Made by a program: the position numbers and the translations under genes. The notes under the pieces are model-generated. The model was not told the origin of the DNA. It did not search any database and saw only the letters and a program-made list of their open reading frames with translations. A DNA stretch of 64,000 bases from Paenibacillus thalictri (GTDB lineage Bacteria; Bacillota; Bacilli; Paenibacillales; NBRC-103111): positions 35,827 through 99,826 of the forward strand of contig NZ_SIRE01000001.1 of the NCBI RefSeq assembly GCF_004307995.1. The letters are read 5' to 3'. This document shows, one piece after another, positions 24,654 through 33,791 of this stretch. Each line of letters begins with the position of its first letter. Position 1 is the stretch's first letter.

Positions 24654-27122
24654 TTACGGCAAAGCGTTAACAAACAAATCGTCCACATAAAAACTTCCGT
24701 TTGCTGTCGTCACCTGGAAGCTCACATCGGTCAAAGCGCTGATGCCTGCGTTGTTGTAACCTTTCTCGACCACTTTTTCACCGTTGATGAACAAGCTGTA
24801 GGTCTTGGTATCCTGGTTAAGCAGCAGTTCCAAATTGTACCACGTGCCGGCATCGTAAATGTATCTGGTTTTGGTATTGTTCATGATTTTCCCGCTGACG
24901 TCAAAATTGGCATCCGCCGCAATCGTACCGCCTCCAAGCACCAACATACGCAGCCGGGAATTGGTTTGCGCCGCCTTGACCTTCGCTTTGACGCTCACAA
25001 TGCCGGTCAGCGAGCCGAAATTGCGCGTGGCCGTCACGTCCGTGCCGCTTCGCTGCAGCAACATGACCCCTTTGGAAGCATCTGCGGGATCCTTCTGAAT
25101 TGTAGCGCTTCCGGCTGGCGCGGCCGTGAAGCCGAGGGGCACGCCGCCAACGGCCGCTTCGAAATCGTTTTTGATCTTTTGCACCCATGTGTTGGCCGGA
25201 GTACCGCTTAATTTAATGGAAGTAGCGGAATGCGCAGGGAACGTGTAGTCGAAGGTCGAACCGCCTGCGCCCAGCGATGGCGTCGTTGTCGAGATCGATA
25301 CGTCACCCGGATGAGCCGGCGAATTAAACGAAGTGTAGCTGGCCCCGTTTAAGGTGCGGACTGTCGCGCTGCCCGATATCGTATACCCTTTCAGATTCAC
25401 CGTTGTCGCCACATCGTTTGCCGACGACCGGTTCACAACAACGAGATATACGTTGTTGGCGGCATCCTTGGTCGCAAGCGCAACCAACGCCGGATACGAG
25501 GCGGTGTGCGTTTCGGTCGGATTGCCCGCAATCCACGAGCTGACCAATGTGGTGCCGACCCCGTTGCCCATCAGGTTGTAAGCTTTGCCCATGCTGGACT
25601 CTACAAAACTCGTCATGTCCGGATAAGCGGGAGCAAACAAGCTGTTGTACACTTTGCCCGCTCCAGGCAATGCCGGTCCGCCGCCAAACGAATAAGCGAC
25701 CATTCCTTGGTGAATGTTGATCGGCCATCCGTAGTTGATCGCGCCAACCATCGATGTCGCAAAGGTCAAACCGCGGCTTAAAATGCGGGCTCCATCGTCG
25801 CCCATCGGCGTCGTAAACGAGATGTTGCCGTATTCGGTCACCGGCACAATCGTATCGTTGCGCAGCGATCTGTCGCGAATGTTGCTTTTGTACGTTTCCA
25901 GATGGCTGACATGGTCGTCGCCTTCGGTGATAAAGCTGTCGTGCAGTTGTTGAAGCGTCGACATCGAGCTTGTCGAATCGTAATCATGAATGACGTAGCC
26001 GTCCGCTTTATTGCGGGGAACGTACGTATAGATCGAATCGAAATTGCTGTATATTTTGATCGTCGGGTCCACGGCCTTCATTGCATCGTAATACGCTTGG
26101 AACCCTTCATGCGTGTGCTGGTAGTCGATCGTAATCGCGGCATTGTTTGCCGGTATTGCCCCGTGTGTGCCGTTGCCGAACACCATTTCTCCGGTGGCAT
26201 CGTCAAATTGATATACGTTGGCCCCGCTGGCCGCGGTCCCGATATTGGCGACCTCAGTCCAGACCGTTCCGTTCACCTTCAGCGTCTGCGAGTTGGCGAC
26301 CACCGGTGCAAACCGCGTGTAAAATTTTTGCGACGCCGTGCCGTCGCTTGTATTGTCGCTCCATGTGCCATATTTCCGCGCCCCGGATTGATTGACGGTA
26401 TCCCCCAGCGCATATTTCTCAGCCGGAGTTTTGTCCGCGCCGCTGACCGAGGTGCCGTTCATCCAATACCTTTGATTGGAAGAAGCCATTTCATTGCCGA
26501 TTTCAAAATGCTTGACATTATAAGGCGAGGGATGCCCATTGGCTGCTCTGACCGCCGCCCAGTCCGTTCCCCCGTTCGGGTTGCTGCCGTTATTCGGCGC
26601 ATTTAAATATTCGACCAAATCGGCGGCGGAAGCTGCGGTCTCGACGGCTTCGCCTACCATATAAATCGTCTCTGCGCCGACCTCTTCATGGAACTTCAAG
26701 CCTTCATCCAACCCGTAATAAGGAAATACGCTTGTAAAATCGCTGCCCAGCACTTCATTTTTCCGGCCCGCCACCGGCCCGATGGAATCCTTCCATTTAA
26801 ACAGATTTGCGATTGTGCCTGCGGGATAACGCAACATGCCGTATTTGGCATTTTGCACCTTCGTTTTAAAATCGCTGTACACGGCCATCGTCGCATCGTC
26901 AAACATGCCGTTCCCGTCGTTGGAGTACCTTTCATTGGCGCCGATCGTTCCTTTGCTTACCTGGCCGCGATCCGTAAACGGATCGACCACAATCTGCACC
27001 GGGTTCACCGCATGAGCGGGACTGGCCGGAAAGGAACTGACCGCTGCGAAAACAAGACTCATACACAGATAAGGCGCCACTTTAGAAAACTTTGTTTTTG
27101 AGCGTAAACATGTTGTCTGCAT
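24654..27122 (-). CDS. Secreted clan-A-like glycoside hydrolase with C-terminal LamG-like domain
   Basis: An 822-residue exported enzyme. The N-terminus has a signal peptide (ending near PASPAHA). The catalytic part contains GMLRYPAGTIANLFKW, the likely acid/base glutamate in FEIGNEM and a likely nucleophile in VTEYGNI, the arrangement seen in clan GH-A arabinofuranosidase-like enzymes (GH51 or a relative). A beta-sandwich follows, then a C-terminal concanavalin-like domain (near residues 660-822). It probably cuts the polysaccharide outside the cell and feeds set 2. Translation starts at ATG 27122 or the TTG just before it, after a strong AAGGAGGT. Exact family and substrate are uncertain. 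Confidence 0.75.
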   Translation of the reverse strand: MQTTCLRSKTKFSKVAPYLCMSLVFAAVSSFPASPAHAVNPVQIVVDPFTDRGQVSKGTIGANERYSNDGNGMFDDATMAVYSDFKTKVQNAKYGMLRYPAGTIANLFKWKDSIGPVAGRKNEVLGSDFTSVFPYYGLDEGLKFHEEVGAETIYMVGEAVETAASAADLVEYLNAPNNGSNPNGGTDWAAVRAANGHPSPYNVKHFEIGNEMASSNQRYWMNGTSVSGADKTPAEKYALGDTVNQSGARKYGTWSDNTSDGTASQKFYTRFAPVVANSQTLKVNGTVWTEVANIGTAASGANVYQFDDATGEMVFGNGTHGAIPANNAAITIDYQHTHEGFQAYYDAMKAVDPTIKIYSNFDSIYTYVPRNKADGYVIHDYDSTSSMSTLQQLHDSFITEGDDHVSHLETYKSNIRDRSLRNDTIVPVTEYGNISFTTPMGDDGARILSRGLTFATSMVGAINYGWPINIHQGMVAYSFGGGPALPGAGKVYNSLFAPAYPDMTSFVESSMGKAYNLMGNGVGTTLVSSWIAGNPTETHTASYPALVALATKDAANNVYLVVVNRSSANDVATTVNLKGYTISGSATVRTLNGASYTSFNSPAHPGDVSISTTTPSLGAGGSTFDYTFPAHSATSIKLSGTPANTWVQKIKNDFEAAVGGVPLGFTAAPAGSATIQKDPADASKGVMLLQRSGTDVTATRNFGSLTGIVSVKAKVKAAQTNSRLRMLVLGGGTIAADANFDVSGKIMNNTKTRYIYDAGTWYNLELLLNQDTKTYSLFINGEKVVEKGYNNAGISALTDVSFQVTTANGSFYVDDLFVNALP

Positions 27123-27449
27123 CAACCATGTACCTCCTTCAACAATTTCGTCTTCCATCGCGCGAACTTAGGGCGCGCGTCCCCGCGTCGCATGGCGCTG
27201 ATCCCCACGCGGCTTGTTATTCATCTGCTGCCTTGGTGTCGTCACTTGTGTCCGTCTTGTACTCACATTAGCATCGGCCGAATTCACGGGTAAATATGTG
27301 AATTCAGTCCGGGCTTGGTCATATTGATTTGGCAGCGATTCGTCCATTCCCGCCCGGCAAACCGCTGATTTCGCGAATATGTAAGATAAACATGCAATTG
27401 GTATTTTTGGTTTATTTGGATTTTTAAGATAGATCTGTATAAAGCAAAA
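27123..27449 (-). promoter_or_regulatory. Upstream region of secreted hydrolase with third regulatory box
   Basis: This gap has no gene. At 27289-27318 it holds a sequence matching the boxes at 22561 and 24383: the 12-base core GTAAATATGTGA is identical, followed by TTCA and CTTGG in nearly the same positions. The flanks are not duplicated, so conservation is limited to the box. I see no clear -35/-10 pair, and nothing else in 27319-27449. Confidence 0.6.
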
Positions 27450-27472
27450 AGAGCGGTTTTAATCACCGCTCT
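27450..27472 (-). terminator. Terminator of importer set 3/GH95 operon
   Basis: Perfect 8-bp stem AGAGCGGT / ACCGCTCT with a seven-base loop. The leftward transcript continues with TTTTTGC. It is 90 bp after the GH95-like gene stop. Confidence 0.8.
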
Positions 27473-27561
27473 CTGCCAATCATATTCTTATGTTAAAATA
27501 AACGGGGCGGTCATATTGTTTATATTTTCGGGATATTTGGTCTAATCTTCGGTTGTGCCGC

Positions 27562-29916
27562 TTAATCCGGGAAACCGTACAACCTCCATGGCTTATGCCC
27601 GCCGAACGGACGCAAAAGCTTGCTCGTCGGCTCCACCGGACGGATCGTGAAGTCCGGCAGCTCATCGCCTTGATACAACATCGCTTCTTCCCCTGGAGCC
27701 AACGTCAGATGAATGCGTCCGTCGCTTTCACCGGCATCGGCGGTATGTATCTGATCCGAACCGCAGCGCTTCCAGCGGACGACTCCGGTCCAGTCCGTCT
27801 TGACCAGGCACGGCTCTCCGGCCAAACTTTTCACGCGGATCCAGCTCGTCCGGCCGTCACGCCGCCTAGCGCTAACCAAAAACGCCCCTTCGGCGCGCAA
27901 GTCATGGAAAGCCGCATCGCGCCATTCATCCGGCACTGCCGGAAATACGCGGATCACATCACCCCAGCTTTGCAGCAGCATATCGTGAATGGCTTCCGCG
28001 CCGGCCAGCGGCGTTTCGATCACCGGTCCGGCTTCCTTATACATCGTATTGGGCCTCAGCATATGCTGCAGCGCCTGCAAATAACGCAGCGCCTCGCCAC
28101 CTCTGCCAAGCACGGCGGCAATGGAAGCGGCCCCCGTCATACTGAAGCCGCGAAGATCGCCTTCCTTCCGAATCCAATGTTCCAGTGATTTCGCAATCAG
28201 CTCCCGCTCCTGATCGTTGTCGCCGCTAACCATATGCAGCGGAAATACGGCCAGCAGGTGGCTGAAATGCCGGTGCCCATAAGCAAGCGGCGTATTGTCA
28301 CCGATCATAAAGCCGGTTTCATCCACCGGCAGCGGCACAAGCCACTCCAGAATGATGCGCCAACGCTCCTGCAGCGGATCATCTTCCCCTAACCGTTTGC
28401 AGATCGCAAGCAGCGTTTCGCAGCCCCAACGCAGCAAGGCAAGATCGTAGTGACAATCGCGCACACGCGTCTTCATAAACGAGCCGTACTCCGGCGAAAT
28501 CGTCGGCGGCAGATGCAGCAGCCCGTCCTCGCCTTCCTCAAGATGATGATTATAATAATTGACGCTCCGGCGCAGCACCGGATACAACACATTTCTCAGC
28601 AGCTCATCATCCATGGAGTACCTGTAATGACGCCACAGATTGTGGCACACCCAGGTCAAATTACCGACTTCATCGTCCACCTGGCTGGCAAGATCGAAGC
28701 TGCAGCTCCTTCCGAGCCCCGATGAATTGTGACGATACGGCTCGGCCACATTGCGGATCAGCTGCTCCTGATTGTCGGCGATTGCTCTTACCAGCGACTC
28801 GCCGATGTCCAGACGGTTGGCCGTATATACCGGCGAGTAGCTCATCTGCACATTCATATTAAACCAAACCCCGGCCCAAGGCGTCGGCGCCAGCCACGGC
28901 CCCTGATTGTCGATCAACGGTTTGTCCGCCCGGGTCGCCGACGCAAGCTTATACATTTGGATCCAATAAAAGCTTTCCAGCCGCCGATCGGGTATCGAGA
29001 CAAAACTTTGCCGGTAATAACGGTGCCACCAATCACGGTGAGCCTGCATCCACGTATCGTAATCGGAGCTGGACGCTTTCGCCACTGCCTGAACCGCCTG
29101 TTCGACGGCATTGGGATCGCAGCCCCGCGCAACGGACAAATAACATATCGTGCGCGAATCGGATAAGCGCACTTCCTTCCAGGCAGTGACACAGCCCTCC
29201 TGTTCGTTATAACGCTGCATGGATACGGATATACCATCTGCCTCCGTTCTTTCGACAGCCGCTTGTGGGATAAATTGGTTCGTATTGACCCCATCGGCAT
29301 AAATGAGCACCGGATCGAGGTTCGCTTGCTCGTACCATGCAAACCGCAGCCCTTGTTCCCCTGCGGAAGCTTCGGTTTCAATCGCCATGACCGGTTCAAC
29401 GCTATGAACGCAGGCGCGCAGCCGGACTTCCCCTTTTGTTGTCGTCAAAGTGCTCCTGACTTCCGCATTCCACAAGTCAAGTTGTATCCGGGTCGGATGA
29501 TAAATCATCCCCTTCAGCTCCAGATGCAGGTCGCCGATTGGCACACGCGGGGGAAAACCTTGGCCATCCGTGCGGGTAGCGGTAATGTCCGTTCTCCCCG
29601 TAACAAAACGCAGCACATGCCGTTTTTTGGCGTTTTCTTCGCCGTAGATCATCGCCCCCAGCAGGCCATTGCCGATAAAGGCCCCTTCATCCCAGCTAAC
29701 CGGCTTAACCACCCATTCCATATCGCTTGGGGCCAAAAACGCTTCCCAGTCCAGCTCCAGCCGCACGCCTTCGCCGTTGCCGATTGCTTCCGGCACTTCA
29801 GCCTTGCTTTTTATTGCTACATCGTCATCGCTTGTGCCCGGCCTCTCACCCTTGCTCCTTCTTGGCCCACCTTCGCCACTTGCTCCCGGCAGGCCCGTGC
29901 CGCTTTCCTCCGGCAT
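27562..29916 (-). CDS. GH95-like glycoside hydrolase
   Basis: A 784-residue protein resembling family 95 alpha-L-fucosidases/galactosidases. An N-terminal beta domain (EGAFIGNGLLGAMIYG) precedes an alpha/alpha barrel. The paired asparagines of the family are present in WFNMNVQMSY (near residue 351), and the catalytic glutamate position in PTISPEYG (near residue 472). The late acidic residue usually found in the LRARGGFEVD segment appears as serine (LRAEGAFLVSARR), so the mechanism or specificity may differ. There is no signal peptide. Start choice is uncertain: AGAGGTGA favours ATG 29916, with ATG 29943 and TTG 29955 possible; the extra N-terminus is low-complexity. It is the last gene of the set 3 operon and hydrolyses imported oligosaccharides. 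Confidence 0.78.
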   Translation of the reverse strand: MPEESGTGLPGASGEGGPRRSKGERPGTSDDDVAIKSKAEVPEAIGNGEGVRLELDWEAFLAPSDMEWVVKPVSWDEGAFIGNGLLGAMIYGEENAKKRHVLRFVTGRTDITATRTDGQGFPPRVPIGDLHLELKGMIYHPTRIQLDLWNAEVRSTLTTTKGEVRLRACVHSVEPVMAIETEASAGEQGLRFAWYEQANLDPVLIYADGVNTNQFIPQAAVERTEADGISVSMQRYNEQEGCVTAWKEVRLSDSRTICYLSVARGCDPNAVEQAVQAVAKASSSDYDTWMQAHRDWWHRYYRQSFVSIPDRRLESFYWIQMYKLASATRADKPLIDNQGPWLAPTPWAGVWFNMNVQMSYSPVYTANRLDIGESLVRAIADNQEQLIRNVAEPYRHNSSGLGRSCSFDLASQVDDEVGNLTWVCHNLWRHYRYSMDDELLRNVLYPVLRRSVNYYNHHLEEGEDGLLHLPPTISPEYGSFMKTRVRDCHYDLALLRWGCETLLAICKRLGEDDPLQERWRIILEWLVPLPVDETGFMIGDNTPLAYGHRHFSHLLAVFPLHMVSGDNDQERELIAKSLEHWIRKEGDLRGFSMTGAASIAAVLGRGGEALRYLQALQHMLRPNTMYKEAGPVIETPLAGAEAIHDMLLQSWGDVIRVFPAVPDEWRDAAFHDLRAEGAFLVSARRRDGRTSWIRVKSLAGEPCLVKTDWTGVVRWKRCGSDQIHTADAGESDGRIHLTLAPGEEAMLYQGDELPDFTIRPVEPTSKLLRPFGGHKPWRLYGFPD

Positions 29917-29975
29917 CCCCTTCACCTCTTCGCTTTCCCCCATTCCTTCACGCAACTCCTTATCCTTTGATCGTG

Positions 29976-30848
29976 TTATCCTTTAATCGCGCCAATCAGC
30001 GCGCCTTTCACAAAATACTTTTGCAAAAACGGATAAACAAGCAATATCGGAACGGTAGCCACGATAATCGTCGCATATTTCAGCGTAGCCGCCAGCATCG
30101 CCATGTCGTCGGCGGACGCCCCCATGCCGCTGGCTTCGCCTTGCAGCAATATTTCGCGCAAAATCAGCTGCAGCGGATACAAGGAACGGTCCTGCAAAAA
30201 GATCATCGCATGGAACCAGGAATTCCAATGGCTTACGCCGTAATACAGCAGCATAACCGCAATTACCGGCATGGATAATGGCAGAACGATGCGGAACAAG
30301 ATGACAAGATCATTGGCCCCGTCGATTTTGGCCGATTCCTCCAGCGCGTCGGGAATCGCCTCAAACGCCGTTTTCATCAAAATCAGGTTAAACGTGTTGA
30401 TCGCCTGCGGGATAATGAGCGCCCATAACGAATTCGCCAAGCCGACCCCTTTGACCGTCAAATAAAACGGAATCAGCCCGCCGCTGAAAAACATCGTAAA
30501 TACGATAAACAGCATGATCTGCTTGCGGTATTTCAAGCTTTTGCGGGACAAGGAATAAGCGCCAAGCGAGGTCAGCAAAATGTTGAGCACAAGCCCCACC
30601 AGCACGACAAAAAAGGTGTTCCCGTATCCCTTCAGGATCATCGGGTTGGCGAAAACGTTGGAGTAAGCGTCAAGCGAGAAGCCCAGCGGCTTCCACAAAG
30701 CGCCTTTGTACGCCATCAGCCGGCTTGCGTCGCTGACGGAAGCAAAAGCGATATAAATAAGCGGATAAATGGTTGCAATCATCAGCGCGATCAAAAACAA
30801 ACCATTAAACACGTCAAAGCATCTTTCCGAAAATGTCGGCTTGTTCAT
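29976..30848 (-). CDS. ABC permease, LplC/YtcP type (set 3)
   Basis: A 290-residue permease with about six membrane helices and the EAA loop ALEESAKIDGANDLVILFRIVLPLS, ending in IGAIKG. It begins 15 bp after the LplB-type partner and is followed by the GH95-like gene. It forms the second half of the set 3 import channel. Confidence 0.9.
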   Translation of the reverse strand: MNKPTFSERCFDVFNGLFLIALMIATIYPLIYIAFASVSDASRLMAYKGALWKPLGFSLDAYSNVFANPMILKGYGNTFFVVLVGLVLNILLTSLGAYSLSRKSLKYRKQIMLFIVFTMFFSGGLIPFYLTVKGVGLANSLWALIIPQAINTFNLILMKTAFEAIPDALEESAKIDGANDLVILFRIVLPLSMPVIAVMLLYYGVSHWNSWFHAMIFLQDRSLYPLQLILREILLQGEASGMGASADDMAMLAATLKYATIIVATVPILLVYPFLQKYFVKGALIGAIKG

Positions 30849-30863
30849 GCAATGAGCTCCTTT

Positions 30864-31820
30864 CTACCACAGACTGGTGTCGTTTAATTTGCGGCTTATC
30901 CAATTGGATGTGATCAGCAACGTGAAGTTGACAGCCGAATTAAACAAACCGACGGCCGAGCTGAAGCTGTAGTTAAAATCCTGCAAGCCGACCCGGTACA
31001 CATAAGAGGATACGACATCGGCCGTGTCATAGGTACCCGGATTGTACAGCAAAATGATTTTTTCAAAACCTACATTCATCATTCGCCCCATTTCCAAAAT
31101 GAGCAATATGACGATCGTAGGCATAATGCCGGGAAGGGTCACGTTCAGCATCTGCTTCCAACGGCCCGCTCCGTCCATCCGCGCCGCTTCGTATTGCTCC
31201 GGGTCGATGCCGGTTAACGCCGCCAAATAAATGATCGTACCCCAGCCGATATGCTGCCAGATTCCCGAGGTGACATACACCGTACGGAACCATTCCGGCT
31301 CCAGCAACAAAGTGACCCGTTCCCCGCCCATCCACGCAATCAGGCTGTTGATAATCCCATCGCTGGCCGTAAAATCTTTGACAATGCCGCAAATGACGAC
31401 AAGCGAAATAAAATGCGGCATATAGGTGACGGTTTGCACCGTGCGTTTGAAGATGGAATTTTTCACCTCGTTAAGCAGCAAAGCAAGAATAATCGGGGCG
31501 GGGAAACCAAAGATCAGCTCATACACGCTGATCAGAATCGTATTTTTGATCGTCCGCCAAAAGTAAGCGCCGGTGAAAAACGTTTCAAAATGCTCAAAAC
31601 CGACCCAGTCGCTGCCCCAAATGCCAAGCCGCGGCGAAAAATCTTTAAAAGCGATAATCGCTCCGTACATCGGGGCGTAATGAAATACAACGTAATACAG
31701 CAATACCGGCAGCAGCATCAGGTAAAGCAGCTTGTTCTTCCGTATATCGAGCAGCAGCCCCACTTCGAGCCGCTTCTTCTCTGCAAAGGCAGGTGTCGCT
31801 TCTTGATTGACCGCGCCCAT
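30864..31820 (-). CDS. ABC permease, LplB type (set 3)
   Basis: A 318-residue permease with the LplB hallmark LYLMLLPVLLYYVVFHYAPMYG at the first helix and the EAA loop QYEAARMDGAGRWKQMLNVTLPGI. ATG 31820 has GGAGTGG upstream; a start at 31835 lacks a site. It follows the binding-protein gene by 96 bp in the operon. Confidence 0.9.
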   Translation of the reverse strand: MGAVNQEATPAFAEKKRLEVGLLLDIRKNKLLYLMLLPVLLYYVVFHYAPMYGAIIAFKDFSPRLGIWGSDWVGFEHFETFFTGAYFWRTIKNTILISVYELIFGFPAPIILALLLNEVKNSIFKRTVQTVTYMPHFISLVVICGIVKDFTASDGIINSLIAWMGGERVTLLLEPEWFRTVYVTSGIWQHIGWGTIIYLAALTGIDPEQYEAARMDGAGRWKQMLNVTLPGIMPTIVILLILEMGRMMNVGFEKIILLYNPGTYDTADVVSSYVYRVGLQDFNYSFSSAVGLFNSAVNFTLLITSNWISRKLNDTSLW

Positions 31821-31916
31821 TATTTTCCACTCCATCCTATCGCGTTCTTAATCCGGGAATGATGCGGGAAGACGCGTCGGACAGGCCGGACGCGTCCTCC
31901 AATGACAGCCTTGTTA

Positions 31917-33560
31917 TTAACGTTTGTTGTACCGGTCATAGGCGTTTTGATAAATTTGCACAACTTTATCGCTGCCCATATCTTTGATGCGCTTGACATA
32001 TTCGTCAAACTTGTCGATCGGCTCCTTGCCCATCACAAATTTGACAAACATTTCTTCCTTGTAGCTGGCAATCGCCGTATTCAGTTTGGCAACTTCCTTG
32101 CTTTCCTCTGTGGTCGGAGTAATAAACAAAGGCATTACGTGTTTGTTGGCGTCCGTTTTCTCCCATATTCCCACAGCGTCGTCTTGCTCTTTGAATGTAT
32201 TGAAGCTTTTGCGCGGATCGCCCAGGAACGGCCCGTTCGGTTTCGTATATTGGGAGATCATCTGTTGCAAGTTGTATTTCGGATCTTTAGTCATTTTATC
32301 GCTAAATGCCGGCTTGCCGTTCTGCACGCTGTAACTTTCCCCTTCGATCCCGAAGTTGAAAAGCATGGCGCCCTTCTCGCTGTAGGCGTAGTCCAGCCAC
32401 TTGACGGCCAGATCGGGATTTTTCGCAGCGGCGGTGACGGCTTTGCTCGCAGGCGGGTTATATTTGAAATCGCGCTGGCCGATAAACGGCCGTTCACCTT
32501 GCTTCAAGGTAGGATAAGGCGCCGCGACCAACTGGAATTTCGGGTCCTGCTTTTTCCCGGTTTCCATCCATTTTCCCATGCCGCCGGCCAGCAAACCGAC
32601 CGTTGCGCCCGAGGCGTTGCTCAGTATTTTACTGTCAATGCTCTTACTGTCGGCATTAAGCGCAAAATCTTTGTCGATCAGCCCTTCGGCATACCATTTG
32701 TGCAGCAAAGCAAGCGCGTCCTTGAATTGCGGGTCGATCGGACCGTATTTGATTTTGCCTTGGTCGTCGACGTAATAGCGGTTGGCGGTGTGGTAAGCGC
32801 CGATAAAAGCGTCCTGAATATCGAATCCGTTGATGCTGCTATTGACGTATTGCGCCGTAAACGGAGCGGTCGCGCCTTTCTTTTCCTTAAACGCTTTCAA
32901 GACGGTATACCATTCGTCGACGGTCGTTGGTACCGGCAATTGCAATTCATCCAGCCAATCCTTGCGAAGCATCGGTCCGCGGAACACCAATCCGTTGTCC
33001 GGACGAATCATCGGAAATACGTAATATTTGCCGTCGTCCGTTTTGAGCATTTTGTCCAGCTCTTTGTCCTGTTGCAGCAGCTTTTTCAAATTCGGGGCGT
33101 TTTTGTCAATCAGGTCGTTAAGCGGCAAAATCACTTTGTCGGCAATCGCCTTCTGCGGCCCGCCCGGATATTGGCTGTTCCAATCGTATTCGATGACGTC
33201 CGGCAAGTTATTGGAGGCGATCAGCAGATTAAACTGCTCTTTCGCTTGGCCGTCGGCCGGGTGGGTGTATTTCACTTTAATTCCCGTTTCCTTCTCCAGT
33301 TGCTTGCCAAACGGCGCGTCGGCCAAATTAGGAAAAAACGCCGTCGCATTTGGATTGATCTGCTCCCACGACGATAAGCTCTCGGTCGTGCTTACCGGAT
33401 ATTTGCCCGCATCCGCGGCCGGTTGAACAGGTGCCGACGATTTTGCCGGCGGAGCGGCCGGACTTTCCTTGGAGCTGGAGCAAGCTGACAGCAGCCCGGT
33501 TGAAGCGATCATCACGGATACGGCGATGCTGATCGTTTTTGGATTTGAAACTTGTTTCAT
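31917..33560 (-). CDS. Solute-binding lipoprotein, LplA type (set 3)
   Basis: A 547-residue lipoprotein with a signal peptide, lipobox TGLLSAC, an Ala/Pro/Ser-rich linker and an LplA-like binding fold (FPMIRPDNGLVFRGPMLRKDWLDEL). GAGGGGG lies 6 bases before ATG 33560. It is the first gene of the set 3 operon (binding protein, LplB, LplC, GH95-like). Three phased direct repeats upstream at 33668-33718 and the adjacent membrane AraC regulator suggest local activation. The ligand is unknown, probably a fucose- or galactose-containing oligosaccharide given the GH95-like partner (inference). Confidence 0.92.
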   Translation of the reverse strand: MKQVSNPKTISIAVSVMIASTGLLSACSSSKESPAAPPAKSSAPVQPAADAGKYPVSTTESLSSWEQINPNATAFFPNLADAPFGKQLEKETGIKVKYTHPADGQAKEQFNLLIASNNLPDVIEYDWNSQYPGGPQKAIADKVILPLNDLIDKNAPNLKKLLQQDKELDKMLKTDDGKYYVFPMIRPDNGLVFRGPMLRKDWLDELQLPVPTTVDEWYTVLKAFKEKKGATAPFTAQYVNSSINGFDIQDAFIGAYHTANRYYVDDQGKIKYGPIDPQFKDALALLHKWYAEGLIDKDFALNADSKSIDSKILSNASGATVGLLAGGMGKWMETGKKQDPKFQLVAAPYPTLKQGERPFIGQRDFKYNPPASKAVTAAAKNPDLAVKWLDYAYSEKGAMLFNFGIEGESYSVQNGKPAFSDKMTKDPKYNLQQMISQYTKPNGPFLGDPRKSFNTFKEQDDAVGIWEKTDANKHVMPLFITPTTEESKEVAKLNTAIASYKEEMFVKFVMGKEPIDKFDEYVKRIKDMGSDKVVQIYQNAYDRYNKR

Positions 33561-33667
33561 GGTAGTCCCCCTCACAAATGGTTAGGTCGAATGATTAAGC
33601 GTCTGCCTTAGGTGGCTCAGCGGTGTGTCATAGCGTTATTATGGGGCGATATAGGCCGCCAATGAAA

Positions 33668-33719
33668 TCATCAAAATGCAAAATCGATCATCAAAACCTA
33701 AAAACCGGCTCATCAAAAT
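33668..33719 (-). promoter_or_regulatory. Three phased direct repeats, candidate AraC-regulator binding sites
   Basis: TCATCAAAA occurs at 33668, 33688 and 33710, with spacings of 20 and 22 bp, close to two DNA helical turns. On the leftward strand this reads TTTTGATGA three times, about 110-160 bp upstream of the set 3 binding-protein ATG. A CATAAT-like -10 (leftward) lies about 35 bp downstream of the nearest repeat with a poor -35, fitting an activator that binds next to RNA polymerase. The terminator of the neighbouring regulator gene lies immediately on the other side. Confidence 0.6.
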
Positions 33720-33743
33720 CCGCACTGGCCTTATAAAAAGCGG

Positions 33744-33768
33744 AAAAGCCGCTTAAAGGGCGGCTTTT
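33744..33768. terminator. Terminator of the second membrane AraC gene
   Basis: AAAAGCCGC pairs with GCGGCTTTT across a seven-base loop, with T-rich tails in both directions. It is 24 bp past the regulator stop at 33792 and insulates the set 3 promoter. Confidence 0.75.
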
Positions 33769-33791
33769 TGGCATGACACCATGCCTTTATC

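Noticed and set aside
31902..33377. Long open frame on the plus strand (491 codons)
   Set aside because: Antisense to the set 3 binding-protein gene; no domain, no start signal.
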